Shown: positions 46,106-55,888 of the stretch, piece by piece | Position numbering within the stretch: the stretch's first letter is position 1 | Layout: the number at the start of each line of letters is the position of its first letter | Assembly: GCF_003344535.1 (NCBI RefSeq) | Contig: NZ_QPKS01000001.1 | Coordinates: 170,557-234,556, forward strand | Direction of reading: 5' to 3' | Length of the DNA: 64,000 nt | Origin: Exiguobacterium flavidum | GTDB lineage: Bacteria; Bacillota; Bacilli; Exiguobacteriales; Exiguobacteriaceae | Made by a program: the position numbers and the translations under genes | Notes under the pieces: generated by a model | What the model was told of the DNA's origin: nothing | What the model saw: only the letters and a program-made list of their open reading frames with translations | Databases searched by the model: none

Positions 46106-46750
46106 TTATCCCTTCTGATCAAGTGCTGTACGGATATCGAGAATTGCACGGATCTTCGTCACGAGAAGATCGATCGCGACATGGTTCTCTCCGCCTTCCG
46201 GTACGATGATGTCGGCGTAGCGTTTCGTCGGCTCACAGAACTGCAGATGCATCGGCCGGACGACTTGCGTATATTGCGCGACGACCGAGTCGATCGTACG
46301 TCCCCGCTCGTTGATATCACGCTGCATCCGACGCAAAATACGCACGTCGGCGTCCGTGTCGACGAAGACCTTGATGTCCATCAGGTCACGCAGACGCTCG
46401 TCCTCAAGCGCGAGAATCCCTTCGACGATGATGACGTCTCGCGGCTCGAGATGAATGGAATCATTCGACCGCGTATGGGCGACGTAGTCATAAACAGGTT
46501 TCTCGACGGACTTGTTTTCACGCAGGTCCTTGATGTGTTCGATCAGCAAGTCGTTATCGAAGGCGAACGGGTGGTCATAGTTCGTCTTATACCGTTCTTC
46601 CATCGACAACTCGCTTTGATCCTTATAATAGGCATCCTGTTCGATCATGACGATCGATTCGCTCGGGAACGCTTCGACGAGCGAACGCGCCACTGTCGTC
46701 TTACCAGACCCAGTGCCCCCTGCTACTCCAATTACGACCGGTTTTTGCAT
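46106..46750 (-). CDS. udk: uridine kinase
   Basis: Phosphorylates uridine and cytidine in pyrimidine salvage. The 214-residue P-loop kinase has [15 protein letters not shown] at the N-terminus, [13 protein letters not shown] (uridine site) and [16 protein letters not shown]. In B. subtilis the two U32-peptidase-like genes yrrN and yrrO separate udk from trmR; here trmR lies directly upstream. ATGGAGGAA precedes the start. Confidence 0.96.
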   Translation of the reverse strand: MQKPVVIGVAGGTGSGKTTVARSLVEAFPSESIVMIEQDAYYKDQSELSMEERYKTNYDHPFAFDNDLLIEHIKDLRENKSVEKPVYDYVAHTRSNDSIHLEPRDVIIVEGILALEDERLRDLMDIKVFVDTDADVRILRRMQRDINERGRTIDSVVAQYTQVVRPMHLQFCEPTKRYADIIVPEGGENHVAIDLLVTKIRAILDIRTALDQKG

Positions 46751-46768
46751 CGGTTCTTTTCCTCCATT

Positions 46769-47410
46769 TCAATCCTTGATTTTCCGGCTGACGGCAAGGC
46801 CGTCTCCAAGCGGAAAAATCGTCGTGCTGTATCGATCCTGTTCCATCACCCAGACCGTGAATTCCTTGACGAGACGCACGAGACGGCGTCTGCGCCGGTC
46901 GAACACTTTCGGGTCTTCTTCGAGCACATCGCCGTGCAGGAACAGATTGTCCGTGTAAAGAACTCCGCCTATTGGCACAAGTCGCCCATAGCCGTTGAAG
47001 AACTTCTTATACTGTCCCTTGGCAGCGTCGACGAAGACCGCATCGAACTCTCCCTCTAAGGTTTCGGCTAATTCTACTGCATCTCCGAAAATGATGTCAA
47101 TCCGGTCTGCGACATCGGAACGGCTGATGAATTCTTTTGCCTCCGCAAATCGCTTCGGATTCCGCTCGACCGTCGTGATGTGCGCGTCCGGAAGTGCTTT
47201 TGCCATCCGGATGGCGCTGTAGCCGATTGCTGTGCCGAGTTCGAGTATCCGTTTTGGCCGTTGCAGCGAAAGAAGCGACAACAGCACCTCAGAACCGGTC
47301 AGTTCGATGATCGGGATATGATGTTCCGCGGCGTATGCTTCCATCTCCGAAAGAAGCGGATCGCGTGTCGGGATCATGTTCTCGACATACGCTGTATAGT
47401 CTTCAGGCAC
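46769..47410 (-). CDS. trmR: tRNA 5-hydroxyuridine methyltransferase TrmR (YrrM)
   Basis: Methylates 5-hydroxyuridine at position 34 of tRNA to give mo5U, using SAM. The class I methyltransferase fold shows motif I ILELGTAIGYSAIRMA, then TTVERNPKRFAEAKE, and DAVFVDAAKGQYKKFF. The frame begins at 47431, but AAAGGA there serves best for GTG 47410 (213 residues); ATG 47419 is too close to it. The hydroxylation genes that normally follow (yrrN/yrrO) are absent from this locus. Confidence 0.85.
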   Translation of the reverse strand: MPEDYTAYVENMIPTRDPLLSEMEAYAAEHHIPIIELTGSEVLLSLLSLQRPKRILELGTAIGYSAIRMAKALPDAHITTVERNPKRFAEAKEFISRSDVADRIDIIFGDAVELAETLEGEFDAVFVDAAKGQYKKFFNGYGRLVPIGGVLYTDNLFLHGDVLEEDPKVFDRRRRRLVRLVKEFTVWVMEQDRYSTTIFPLGDGLAVSRKIKD

Positions 47411-47436
47411 GCCATTCATTCCTTTCCACATAACAA

Positions 47437-47476
47437 GGTTGGCTCAGAGACGCGAACTGCGCGCCGTGAGCCAACC
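47437..47476 (-). promoter_or_regulatory. intercistronic hairpin between mltG and trmR
   Basis: A 10-bp stem GGTTGGCTCA / TGAGCCAACC lies right after the mltG stop. It has only TTGTT afterwards, so it is a poor terminator and may instead protect mRNA or tune trmR translation. Confidence 0.5.
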
Positions 47477-47480
47477 CGTC

Positions 47481-48629
47481 TTACAAATTCTTGTTCTCTT
47501 CGTACTCTACCCATTCCGGTTTGTATTTGACCACATTCTGCTGGTGGGCCTCATACGTCTCTTCATAGAGGATCTGTCCGTTTGGATTCTTTTCGCTAGG
47601 CGGCCGGGCGAAGAAGTAGACATTTTTCGTCTTATTCGGATTCAGGACAGCGATGATCGAGTCCTTGCTCACGGTCGCGATCGGTCCGATCGGGATCCCT
47701 TCGTATTTATACGTGTTGTATCTTGATTCGTTCTCGAGATCCTTAAGCGTCGTCAGGGCCGTGTTTCGTCCCGTTCCGTACCAGACCGTCGGATCCGATT
47801 GAAGTTTCATGCCCGTATCGAGACGGTTCTTGAAGACGCCTGCGATTTCACGGCGATCATTCGGTGTGGCAGCCTCACGTTCGACCATCGCGCCGAGCGA
47901 GAGGACTTCATGGAACGTCATGCCGGAAGATTCGATTTCAGACTGATTCTCCGAGTAGACCTTTTCCATCTCGTCAAGCATCGACTCGACGATTTCCGTG
48001 ACGCTCTTTCCTTTGTCGAACTCATACGTCGCAGGATAGAGGTATCCTTCCAGAGGATAGAGGACGCCCTTTTTCTGGATTTCAGAAGTCAACATCTCGT
48101 AACGGTCGACGAGGGACTGGATGTATTCTTCATCGGTCAGCGTCTTCTCGATATCTTCCGCCTTGAAGCCGGTCGCCTTCGAGATGATCGCGATCTGACG
48201 CGTCATCGTCACGCCTTCAGGAATCGTCATCTTGACGTCGGCGGCCTTCATGACGGTACCCGTCTTCAACTCGCCGATGATCTCATCCGGTGTCATCGCC
48301 TTCGACAATGCATATGTCCCGGCCTGGAAGGCTGATTCATTCTTATAGCGTACATAGTAACGGAAAATCGTCTCGTTCGCGATCAGGCCTTTTTCTTTCA
48401 GGATGTTCGCAATCGTGCTCGTTCCTGCACCAAGAGGAATCTCGACCTTTACTGACTTCGTCGAGCTCTCGTCGACTGGAGCAAGCGCATTTTTAAAGAA
48501 GACGTATCCGACACCGGCTGCCGTCAACAGGATTGCCAGTATGACGGATACGATGATGAGGGTGATACGGCGCGAGATTCGCCGGCGGTCGTTTTGCGCG
48601 TCGGCGTTGTGCTTCCATTCGTTCTCCAT
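47481..48629 (-). CDS. mltG: endolytic transglycosylase MltG
   Basis: A membrane-anchored enzyme that cuts nascent glycan strands and helps set their length. The 382-residue protein has a basic cytoplasmic tail, one membrane segment (LIIVSVILAILLTAAGVGYVFF) and the YceG domain with the catalytic Glu in SLGAMVEREA near residue 250. VWYGTGRNTALTTLKD follows. ATG 48629 follows GGGGAGGAAAAG; the longer frame to 48689 would run through the hairpin. Confidence 0.94.
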   Translation of the reverse strand: MENEWKHNADAQNDRRRISRRITLIIVSVILAILLTAAGVGYVFFKNALAPVDESSTKSVKVEIPLGAGTSTIANILKEKGLIANETIFRYYVRYKNESAFQAGTYALSKAMTPDEIIGELKTGTVMKAADVKMTIPEGVTMTRQIAIISKATGFKAEDIEKTLTDEEYIQSLVDRYEMLTSEIQKKGVLYPLEGYLYPATYEFDKGKSVTEIVESMLDEMEKVYSENQSEIESSGMTFHEVLSLGAMVEREAATPNDRREIAGVFKNRLDTGMKLQSDPTVWYGTGRNTALTTLKDLENESRYNTYKYEGIPIGPIATVSKDSIIAVLNPNKTKNVYFFARPPSEKNPNGQILYEETYEAHQQNVVKYKPEWVEYEENKNL

Positions 48630-48654
48630 CTTTTCCTCCCCTGCCCTGAAAATA

Positions 48655-48691
48655 AGGTGACACGGGAGAGGGTACCCTCTCCGTGCCACCT
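48655..48691 (-). promoter_or_regulatory. hairpin between DUF1292 genes and mltG
   Basis: AGGTG(A)CACGG(G)AGAGGGT / ACCCTCTCCGTG(C)CACCT, followed by TTATTTTC on the minus strand. It may attenuate transcription into mltG. A TATAAT at 48695-48700 has no matching -35. Confidence 0.55.
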
Positions 48692-48710
48692 CATATTATA
48701 GCGGACTCGC

Positions 48711-49004
48711 TTATTCCAGTTCGTCTTCGATCGTGTTGAAGACTTCTTCGATCTCATCCCAAGTCTCAGCATCGTCTTCCGGGATCGGGACGAGGTTGAA
48801 CTCGTCGTCGCCTTCGCCGTACTCGTCGAGTTCGTAGACGAAGATGTCGACTTCCTCAGCATCGTCGTAGTCCTCACCGATCGGCTCGAGGAAGATGTAG
48901 GTCTTGTTCGAACGCGGGCTGTCGTAACGGAACTTCTCGATGAATTCGAATTCGTTTCCTTGGCCGTCTGGAATCAGATAGCGGGTTGGTTCATTCTGTT
49001 GCAT
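48711..49004 (-). CDS. DUF1292 acidic protein, second copy
   Basis: A 97-residue, strongly acidic protein of the DUF1292 (YrzB) family: RYLIPDGQGNEFEFIEKFRY, KTYIFLEPIGEDYDDAEE, FVYELDEYGEG and a Glu-rich tail. Function unknown. AAAGGAGCG for this gene lies within the end of the neighbouring copy, and the two frames overlap by 14 bases, which implies translational coupling. It is similar along its whole length to the other copy, pointing to a tandem duplication. Confidence 0.88.
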   Translation of the reverse strand: MQQNEPTRYLIPDGQGNEFEFIEKFRYDSPRSNKTYIFLEPIGEDYDDAEEVDIFVYELDEYGEGDDEFNLVPIPEDDAETWDEIEEVFNTIEDELE

Positions 49005-49278
49005 GGTCGATTCGCTCCTTTAGTGCAGACTCGAGTTCATCCCAAGTCTGTTCGTCATTTTCATCGATCGGATGAAGGTCGAAGTCATCTTCGCCTTCTC
49101 CGAATTCGTCGAGTTCGCAGATGATCAGATCATCTTCTCCCTCTTCCTCTTGACCGACACGGTCGAGGAAGACATACGTCTTCCCGGTCCGTTCGCTGTC
49201 ATATCTGTACCATTCTTCGAAGAGGTGTTCTCCCCCTTCTTCATCAGGGATGAGATAATGGCGCTTTTCTTCCATCAT
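48991..49278 (-). CDS. DUF1292 acidic protein, first copy
   Basis: A 95-residue paralogue of the following gene (HYLIPDEEGGEHLFEEWYRY, KTYVFLDRVGQEEEGEDD, ICELDEFGEGEDDFDLHPI). In B. subtilis a single DUF1292 gene (yrzB) lies between yrrK (ruvX) and yrrL (mltG); here there are two. GAGGAGG precedes two adjacent ATGs (49278 and 49275). The conserved place next to ireB and ruvX suggests a housekeeping role, but no function is established. Confidence 0.88.
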   Translation of the reverse strand: MMEEKRHYLIPDEEGGEHLFEEWYRYDSERTGKTYVFLDRVGQEEEGEDDLIICELDEFGEGEDDFDLHPIDENDEQTWDELESALKERIDHATE

Positions 49279-49287
49279 CGAACCTCC

Positions 49288-49713
49288 TCACATACGTCCC
49301 GCTTGATCCAGATGTGTCTGCAGGATCATAACGGCAGCCATCTTGTCGATGACCTGTTTACGTTTTTTGCGGCTGACGTCTGCGTCGATCAGCATACGTT
49401 CTGCTTGCATCGTCGTCAACCGTTCGTCGACGAGCTTCGTCTCCAGTCCGGTATGTTGTCCGATTTCCCGGGCGAACTGTTCGCTCGCTTCCGCGCGCGG
49501 ACCGATCGTCCCGTTCATGTTCTTCGGATGACCGATGACGATGAGTTCGACGTTGTACTGCTTCACTAACTGGTCGAGTCGTTTGAAGGCGGTCTCGTAA
49601 TCCGGTTCGTCCCATTTGACGGTCTCGACGCCTTGCGCCGTCCAGCCCATCGCATCACTCACCGCGACACCGATCGTCTTCGTCCCGACATCGAGCCCCA
49701 TTGCTCGTTTCAT
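49288..49713 (-). CDS. ruvX: RuvX (YqgF) RNase H-fold nuclease, pre-16S rRNA processing
   Basis: A 141-residue YqgF-family protein, proposed to trim the 5' end of 16S rRNA. RNase H-like motifs are visible: [45 protein letters not shown] with the acidic residue, and [10 protein letters not shown]. Its ATG overlaps the ireB stop by four bases. Confidence 0.95.
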   Translation of the reverse strand: MKRAMGLDVGTKTIGVAVSDAMGWTAQGVETVKWDEPDYETAFKRLDQLVKQYNVELIVIGHPKNMNGTIGPRAEASEQFAREIGQHTGLETKLVDERLTTMQAERMLIDADVSRKKRKQVIDKMAAVMILQTHLDQAGRM

Positions 49714-49979
49714 TTCTTGTCTCCACTCTCCGCCAGATAGGACTTGACGAGTTCTTCAAGCAGCTCGTCCCGTTCGATCTTGCGGATCAGATTTCGTGCA
49801 TCGTTATGACGAGGGATGTAAGCAGGGTCTCCGGAAAGCAGATAACCTACGATTTGATTGATAGGATGATATCCCTTTTCTTCCAAAGCTTGATAGACAG
49901 TCAGCAACACTTCACGCGTAGCCGTCTTGCTCTCATCTTCTGGGAAATTGAATTTCATGGTTTGATCCATCTGGCTCAC
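49710..49979 (-). CDS. ireB: IreB family regulatory phosphoprotein (UPF0297, YrzL)
   Basis: An 89-residue protein with the family core [20 protein letters not shown] and [20 protein letters not shown]. In Enterococcus IreB is a substrate of the Ser/Thr kinase IreK and tunes cephalosporin tolerance. It starts with GTG 49979, which matches the length of relatives and follows AGAGGTGA. It lies between alaS and ruvX as in most Firmicutes. Confidence 0.94.
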   Translation of the reverse strand: MSQMDQTMKFNFPEDESKTATREVLLTVYQALEEKGYHPINQIVGYLLSGDPAYIPRHNDARNLIRKIERDELLEELVKSYLAESGDKK

Positions 49980-50013
49980 ACCGTTTCACCTCTTTCATTT
50001 ACACTCCACTCTA

Positions 50014-52653
50014 TTATGCCAGTGATTGGACATATTGTGAAGCGTACGAGAGAGCTTCGTTCAATTTCGCAGGATCTTTTCCGCCGGCTTGCGCCATGTC
50101 CGGACGACCACCACCGCCTCCGCCGCAACGCGTCGCAACTTCCTTGATCAATTTACCTGCGTGGAATCCGCGTTCGTTCAAGTCCTTCGAGACCGAAGCG
50201 ACGAGGTTGACCTTGTCTCCTTGCGCACTGCCGAGGACGATGACGGCCGACCCGAGATTCGCCTTGAGCTCGTCCATCATGCCGCGGAGAGCGTCCATGT
50301 CGGAGACGTCGACGCGTTTCGCGAGAAGTTTGACTCCGTTGATTTCATCTACAGCTTCCGTAAGCGCAGCCGCTTCGATGTTCGAAAGCTTCGACTGGAG
50401 CGACTCGTTCGCCCGCTCCGTCTCGCGGAGTTGCGCCTGGAGTGCCTCGACGCGCACCGGTACTTCGCTCGCCTTCGTCTTAAGGAGACGCGCCGTCTGC
50501 TCGAGCGTCTCGAGATGACCGTTCATGACGCGGTAAGCGCCTGCCCCTGTGACCGCTTCGATGCGGCGTGTCCCTGCCCCGATACCGGATTCAGACAGGA
50601 TCTTGAAGAGTCCGATTTCAGCCGTGTTCGAGACGTGGCATCCTCCGCAAAGCTCGATCGAATACGTCCCAGCCGAGACGACACGAACCGTTTCACCGTA
50701 TTTCTCACCGAACAGTGCCATCGCGCCTTTTGCTTTCGCGTCCGCGATGTTCATCTCCTCGATATCGACCTCGATCGAGTCCCAGATCGCCTGGTTGACT
50801 TCACGTTCGATTTGAGCGAGTTCGTCCGCCGTGACCGCACCGAAATGCGAGAAGTCGAAGCGGAGGCGGTCCGCCGAGACGAGTGATCCTGCCTGGTTGA
50901 CGTGCGTGCCGAGCGTGTCTTTCAGCGCCTTATGGAGCAAGTGTGTCGCTGTATGGTTCTTCGTGATCGCCTTGCGGGAAGAAGAATCGACCGTCGCCTT
51001 GACGTTTACGAGCGTCGCGACGCCCGTCCGGACGACGACCGTATGAAGGTTCTGTCCGTTCGGCGCCTTCTGGACGTCCTTGACGTCAAGGATGAAGTCC
51101 GGTCCTTCGATGACTCCTGTGTCTGCGACCTCGCCGCCGCTCTCTGCGTAGAACGGTGTGACGTCGAGGAGGAGTTGCGCCTCTTCGCCTGCTCCGACCT
51201 CTTCGACGAGCTCTCCGCCATGGAGAAGTGCCGAGATGTTCGCCTCAGTCGACAGATGCGTATAGCCGATGAACTCGCTTGGTGTCTTGAGTGTCGCGAG
51301 CACTTCCGACTGCTGTTGCATCGACCCCGACTCCTCACGGGCAGAACGAGCACGTTCACGCTGTGCGTCCATCGCCCGTTTGAAACCGTCCTCGTCGACG
51401 CTCATGTGATGGTCTTCCGCGTACTCGACCGTCAGCTCGAGCGGGAAGCCGTATGTGTCATACAGGCGGAATGCGTCTTCGCCGCTGATTTGCGTCTCGC
51501 CGTTCGCCTTCGCGTTCTGCGCGACCGTGCTGAGGATCGCGAGACCGTCGTTGAGCGTCTCGTGGAAGCGTACTTCCTCGTTCTTGATGACGCGTTTGAT
51601 GAAGTCAGCCTTCTCCGGAACTTGCGGGTAGAAGTCTTCCATGACCGAGCCGACCGTGTCGACGAGCTCGAACATGAACGGACGCTCGATACCGAGCATC
51701 TTCGCGTAACGGACCGCACGGCGGAGCAAGCGACGAAGGACATACCCACGGCCTTCGTTCGAAGGCAACGCTCCGTCACCGATCGCGAACGCGACCGTCC
51801 GGATGTGGTCCGCGATCACCTTGAACGCGACATCGATTTTCGCATCCACACGGTATTTACGATCGCTGATTTCTTCCGTCTTGCGGATGATCGGCATGAA
51901 CAGGTCCGTATCGAAGTTCGTCGGCACGTCCTGCAAGACGCTTGCCATCCGTTCGAGCCCCATCCCTGTATCGATGTTCTTACGAGGCAGCTCCGTATAG
52001 TTGCCGTGTCCGTCATGGTTGTACTGACTGAAGACGATGTTCCAGATCTCGAGGTAGCGCTCGTTCTCGCCGCCCGGATAGAGTTCAGGATCCGTCGGGT
52101 CGTCGCCGAATTCAGGACCGCGGTCGAAGAAGATTTCCGTGTTCGGGCCGGACGGGCCTTCACCGATCTCCCAGAAGTTGTCTTCAAGCGGGATGATCCG
52201 ATCTTCCGGTACGCCGAGCCCGAGCCAGACTTGGCGAGCCGCGTCGTCTTCCGGATGGATCGTGACCGACAGGCGGTCCGGATCGAGACCGTACCACTCA
52301 TCGCTCGTCAATAGTTCCCAGCCCCACTTGATCGCATCTTCACGGAAGTAGTCGCCGACCGAGAAGTTCCCGAGCATCTCGAAGAACGTATGGTGGCGAG
52401 CCGTCTTCCCGACGTTCTCGATGTCGTTCGTCCGAATCGATTTTTGCGCGTTGACGATGCGCGGGTTGTCCGGAATGACGCGACCATCGAAATACTTCTT
52501 GAGCGTCGCGACGCCCGAGTTGATCCAAAGAAGCGACGGATCGTCGATCGGGACGAGTGAAGCGCTCGGCTCGACCGAGTGGCCTTTTGATTGGAAGAAG
52601 TCGAGATACATCTGGCGAATCTGTGCGCCAGTCAATGCTTTTAACGGTTTCAT
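50014..52653 (-). CDS. alaS: alanyl-tRNA synthetase
   Basis: Charges tRNA-Ala and edits mischarged Ser or Gly. The 879-residue protein has the class II core ([36 protein letters not shown]), the editing domain with HxxxH in [12 protein letters not shown], and the distal CGGCHV zinc ligands. The C-terminal glycine-rich [16 protein letters not shown] follows. ATG 52653 is preferred to 52668; GGGGGT lies upstream. Expression is set by a T-box leader. Confidence 0.97.
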   Translation of the reverse strand: MKPLKALTGAQIRQMYLDFFQSKGHSVEPSASLVPIDDPSLLWINSGVATLKKYFDGRVIPDNPRIVNAQKSIRTNDIENVGKTARHHTFFEMLGNFSVGDYFREDAIKWGWELLTSDEWYGLDPDRLSVTIHPEDDAARQVWLGLGVPEDRIIPLEDNFWEIGEGPSGPNTEIFFDRGPEFGDDPTDPELYPGGENERYLEIWNIVFSQYNHDGHGNYTELPRKNIDTGMGLERMASVLQDVPTNFDTDLFMPIIRKTEEISDRKYRVDAKIDVAFKVIADHIRTVAFAIGDGALPSNEGRGYVLRRLLRRAVRYAKMLGIERPFMFELVDTVGSVMEDFYPQVPEKADFIKRVIKNEEVRFHETLNDGLAILSTVAQNAKANGETQISGEDAFRLYDTYGFPLELTVEYAEDHHMSVDEDGFKRAMDAQRERARSAREESGSMQQQSEVLATLKTPSEFIGYTHLSTEANISALLHGGELVEEVGAGEEAQLLLDVTPFYAESGGEVADTGVIEGPDFILDVKDVQKAPNGQNLHTVVVRTGVATLVNVKATVDSSSRKAITKNHTATHLLHKALKDTLGTHVNQAGSLVSADRLRFDFSHFGAVTADELAQIEREVNQAIWDSIEVDIEEMNIADAKAKGAMALFGEKYGETVRVVSAGTYSIELCGGCHVSNTAEIGLFKILSESGIGAGTRRIEAVTGAGAYRVMNGHLETLEQTARLLKTKASEVPVRVEALQAQLRETERANESLQSKLSNIEAAALTEAVDEINGVKLLAKRVDVSDMDALRGMMDELKANLGSAVIVLGSAQGDKVNLVASVSKDLNERGFHAGKLIKEVATRCGGGGGGRPDMAQAGGKDPAKLNEALSYASQYVQSLA

Positions 52654-52687
52654 GTAAATTACCCCCAATTGGAATTAGTTTCGAACG

Positions 52688-52930
52688 CAAAAAAGCGATG
52701 CCTCCGCCCTGGTAAAGGGACGAAAGCATCGCTTCGTGGTACCACCCTCGTTCGCGACGCATACGCGTCGCCTCGAAAATCCGCTAACGGGGATCAGCCG
52801 CGAGTGTTTGCACCCGACTCCGGATTAGCTTCCGATGCGTCCCGTGAAGATGCTTCCAGCCCAGGCACCTCTCTCTTGACACGGTCCATTCATCGTACTC
52901 GGATCCATCGACGTTTTCGCGTTCATTTCA
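52688..52930 (-). ncRNA. T-box leader of alaS
   Basis: The minus strand holds the T-box core AGGGTGGTACCACG (52735-52748), then the terminator GAAGCGATGC / GCATCGCTTTTTT (52692-52736 region). About 180 bases of Stem I-III sequence lie upstream, including the GCGACGCG-TATG-CGTCGC hairpin. Uncharged tRNA-Ala should promote read-through into alaS. The Ala specifier codon was not placed. Confidence 0.9.
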
Positions 52931-52940
52931 TCTGCCTTTG

Positions 52941-52969
52941 ATTATCGCTTACAGACAAGGAAACGTCAA
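52941..52969 (-). promoter_or_regulatory. alaS promoter
   Basis: Minus strand TTGACG (52964-52969), 17 bases, GATAAT (52941-52946). The -35 overlaps the stop codon of recD2. Confidence 0.75.
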
Positions 52970-55188
52970 GACGTCTTTCCCCCCAATCGCTCGACGAGCC
53001 GGGTCCGGCGCTTCGGCTCCTCCTCTTGCGATGCCTTGTGAAAGGCACGGGGATCGCCGAACAGTAGCAGGCTGGTCTTCGCGCGGGTTACGGCCGTGTA
53101 GATCAGGTTCCGGGAGTTCTTGAACGCTCCCGTATAGAAGACCGGCATCAGGACGACCTTGAACTCCGAGCCTTGCGCCTTGTGGATCGTGATGGCATAG
53201 GCATGCGTGAACTGGTCCCAGTCGCTCCGGTTGTACTCGACCTCCGTCTGGTCGAATCGGGCGATGATCTTGTCGACCTTGTCGACGTTCTCCTTCGCGA
53301 AGAAGATGTTGACGATTTCACCGATATCACCGTTATAGACATTCTCCTCGGCATTGTTGACGAGCTGGAGGATCTTGTCGCCCCGGCGATATGTCCGGTT
53401 TCCTTGCTTCACTTCGCGCTTCTTCGCTTCCGGCGGGTTGTAGACGGCCTGGAGCGCGACGTTCAGTTCATCTATCCCGACCTGTCCCTTATACGTCGGC
53501 GCGAGTACCTGGACGTCGAACTTCGAATAGCCCTTCTCGAGCGCCTTCGCTGCGAAACCGGCGATTCCTTGCATCGCGCCTTGCGGAGGGACCGAGTAGA
53601 AGCGGCGGTCCGGCAACGCAGCGAGCAGGTCGCTCGACGTCGTCCGGTTCTTCAAGTCATGGGCGAGACGGAGAATCGAAGAGTCCTCCGCCTGCCTGTG
53701 GACGACGTTCAGCCGGACGACCGGGATGCCTGACGTGTCCATCAAGTCAGCGAGCACTTGCCCCGGTCCTACAGACGGCAGCTGGTCACGGTCGCCGACG
53801 AACAGGATCTTCATCCCGCTCGGTACAGCACGGAGCAGGCTCGACAGCAGGTAGATGTCGATCATCGATGATTCGTCGACGATCAGCACCTTGCCGGTGA
53901 TCGGCTGGTCCTCATTCATCTGGAAGTTCGTCCCGTCATACTTCAACAATCGGTGAATCGTCATCGCCGGCACGCCGGTCGCCTCCTGGAGGCGTTTGGC
54001 AGCACGTCCGGTCGGAGCGGCGAGGACGTATGGATAGACCTCACCTGCCTTGACGGCACTCTTCTCGATCGGCCAGCCGTGTATCTCCTCGAGCGCATGG
54101 AGAATTCCTTTGATGACGGTCGTCTTCCCTGTCCCCGGTCCACCGGTCAACACCATCAGCGGCGCCTTGACGGCAAGTTCGATCGCCTCACGCTGCTGTG
54201 CCGCGTACTCCATCCCGAAGCGCTCCTCGAGCGTCCCGATCGCACTCAGCACGGTCGCGACATCGACCTCCTGCTCTGTTCCGCTCGCCATGACGCGCGC
54301 GAGCTCCTTCGCACCTCTGACCTCGGCATGATAGATCATCGGCAAGTAGAGGCATCCCTCTTCGAGCTTGACCTTATCTTCCGCCAGCAAGAGCTCGATC
54401 GCCTGTTCGAGCCGTTCGCCAGGGTCCTCCCCGAGCAGGCGCGGTGCCCGCTCGAGCAAGGATTCGACCGTCGCGAAGGCATGTCCTTCGCCCGCCTCCT
54501 GTTCAAGGATGTGCATGACGCTCGCCGCGATCCGCTCCGGATGCAACCCGATCAGTCCGAGATGGGCTGCGATCTGATCGGCCGTCTTGAAGCCGATCCC
54601 GTTCACCTCGTACATGAGCGAATACGGGTTCTCCTGGATCCGCGCCATCGCATCGCCTTCATACGCCGCATAGATCTTCGCGGCAAGCTTCGGCGTGACA
54701 TCGAACGGAGACAAGAACAACATCAGCTGATCGACGCCGTAGAGCGTCGCGAGCCGGCTGAAGATGACGTCCGCTTGTTTCTGCTTGAGACCCGGCACCC
54801 GGTCCAGCGCCTTGCTGTCCCTGAGGATGACGTCGATCGCGTCGTCCCCGAGGGCTTCGACGATGTTCTTCGCCGTCTTCGGTCCGATGCCCGTGAATGT
54901 CCCGTTCGTCAGGAAACGGGCTGCCGCCTGCTTCGTCATCGGGACGGAGCGCCGGATCATATCCGCTTTCAGCTGCTTGCCAAAGCGCGGGTGCTCGACC
55001 AAATGGCCGAACGCCTGGTACGTCCCGCCGAGCTCGATCCCGACGCCCGTCCCCATGATGACGAGCTCCGTCTCCTTCAACTCGAAATTCTTCTCTTTGA
55101 CCGCTACCAGGACGATCGAATGCGCTTCTTCCTCGGAGGAGAAGAGCACGCGTTTGACGCGCCCGACGACATGATGTGGGTGCTCCAT
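52966..55188 (-). CDS. recD2: ATP-dependent 5'-3' DNA helicase RecD2
   Basis: A RecD-like helicase not part of RecBCD, linked to replication restart and repair. The 740-residue protein has an N-terminal OB and helix-hairpin-helix region (TGIGPKTAKNIVEAL; NGIGFKTADQIAAHLG) and superfamily-1 motifs: Walker A LTGGPGTGKTTVIKG near residue 350, VDESSMIDI, FVGDRDQLPSVGPG, and YAITIHKAQGSEF. ATG 55188 follows AGGTGGAGG. The frame is open to 55224 without a ribosome site. Confidence 0.95.
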   Translation of the reverse strand: MEHPHHVVGRVKRVLFSSEEEAHSIVLVAVKEKNFELKETELVIMGTGVGIELGGTYQAFGHLVEHPRFGKQLKADMIRRSVPMTKQAAARFLTNGTFTGIGPKTAKNIVEALGDDAIDVILRDSKALDRVPGLKQKQADVIFSRLATLYGVDQLMLFLSPFDVTPKLAAKIYAAYEGDAMARIQENPYSLMYEVNGIGFKTADQIAAHLGLIGLHPERIAASVMHILEQEAGEGHAFATVESLLERAPRLLGEDPGERLEQAIELLLAEDKVKLEEGCLYLPMIYHAEVRGAKELARVMASGTEQEVDVATVLSAIGTLEERFGMEYAAQQREAIELAVKAPLMVLTGGPGTGKTTVIKGILHALEEIHGWPIEKSAVKAGEVYPYVLAAPTGRAAKRLQEATGVPAMTIHRLLKYDGTNFQMNEDQPITGKVLIVDESSMIDIYLLSSLLRAVPSGMKILFVGDRDQLPSVGPGQVLADLMDTSGIPVVRLNVVHRQAEDSSILRLAHDLKNRTTSSDLLAALPDRRFYSVPPQGAMQGIAGFAAKALEKGYSKFDVQVLAPTYKGQVGIDELNVALQAVYNPPEAKKREVKQGNRTYRRGDKILQLVNNAEENVYNGDIGEIVNIFFAKENVDKVDKIIARFDQTEVEYNRSDWDQFTHAYAITIHKAQGSEFKVVLMPVFYTGAFKNSRNLIYTAVTRAKTSLLLFGDPRAFHKASQEEEPKRRTRLVERLGGKTS

Positions 55189-55292
55189 GCCTCCACCTGC
55201 TTTCCTTAGTTCTCTCGTTTCCATGATAGCATTCGTTTCAACGTTTTTGTATCGGGGAAACTAACGGATGAAACGGAAGAGGAGGATGAACG

Positions 55293-55841
55293 ATGGAACG
55301 ACTACCGATTGCAGGACTGTGCGAACTCGTACTCGAGGTCGAAGACATGGAACGTGCCGTCTCGTTTTGGAATGGGACGCTTGGCATCCCGGTCGTCGAG
55401 CAATGGGCACCGGACGACGCTGAACCGAGCGAGGCGCAGGAATCGCAGAATGGGCCGTGGGCGACATGGCTCTACATCGGCGGCAACACGCGTCTCGGCC
55501 TCTGGCTGAAGCGCGACTTCACGCCGGACGAGGCAAAAGAGAAGGCGGAGCCCGTCACGGAGTGGGAGACGCTTTTCGATGAAGGAGGGGCTCACGTCCA
55601 CTGTGCCTTCTTCGTCGAGATGGACGCGTTCGAACAGGCCGTCGCCTTGCTTCAGGCGCGCGCCATCCCGGTCAAGGAACGTGTCTGGGACGAACAGGAG
55701 ACGTCGAACGTCAAGGAACGGTCCGCCTATTTCAAGGATACGGAGCATAACGTAATCGAACTCTATACGAAGAACATGGATGAAGCGTACCGGGATTTCT
55801 CCGGTCCTCCCTTGCGCGTCATCCGTCCGGTCCGTTATTAG
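55293..55841 (+). CDS. VOC (glyoxalase-like) family protein
   Basis: A 182-residue protein of the vicinal-oxygen-chelate fold: ELVLEVEDMERAVSFWNGTLGIPVVE at the start, HVHCAFFVEMDAFEQAVALL, and the closing AYFKDTEHNVIELYT, which hold likely metal ligands. The substrate cannot be told. It is divergent from recD2 and convergent with the nucleotidyltransferase gene. GAGGAGGA precedes the ATG. Confidence 0.85.
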   Translation: MERLPIAGLCELVLEVEDMERAVSFWNGTLGIPVVEQWAPDDAEPSEAQESQNGPWATWLYIGGNTRLGLWLKRDFTPDEAKEKAEPVTEWETLFDEGGAHVHCAFFVEMDAFEQAVALLQARAIPVKERVWDEQETSNVKERSAYFKDTEHNVIELYTKNMDEAYRDFSGPPLRVIRPVRY

Positions 55842-55847
55842 GCGACC

Positions 55848-55886
55848 ATAAGACGCAGAGTCCATACCGGGCTCTGCGTCTTATTG
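55848..55886. terminator. two-way terminator after the VOC gene
   Basis: AAGACGCAGAG / CTCTGCGTCTT hairpin between convergent genes. Confidence 0.85.
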
Positions 55887-55888
55887 CT

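Noticed and set aside
50902-52314. 470-codon plus-strand frame opposite alaS, and other long antisense frames
   Set aside because: Such frames are shadows of GC-biased codon use in real minus-strand genes; the translated text is rich in Arg and Cys and has no family features.
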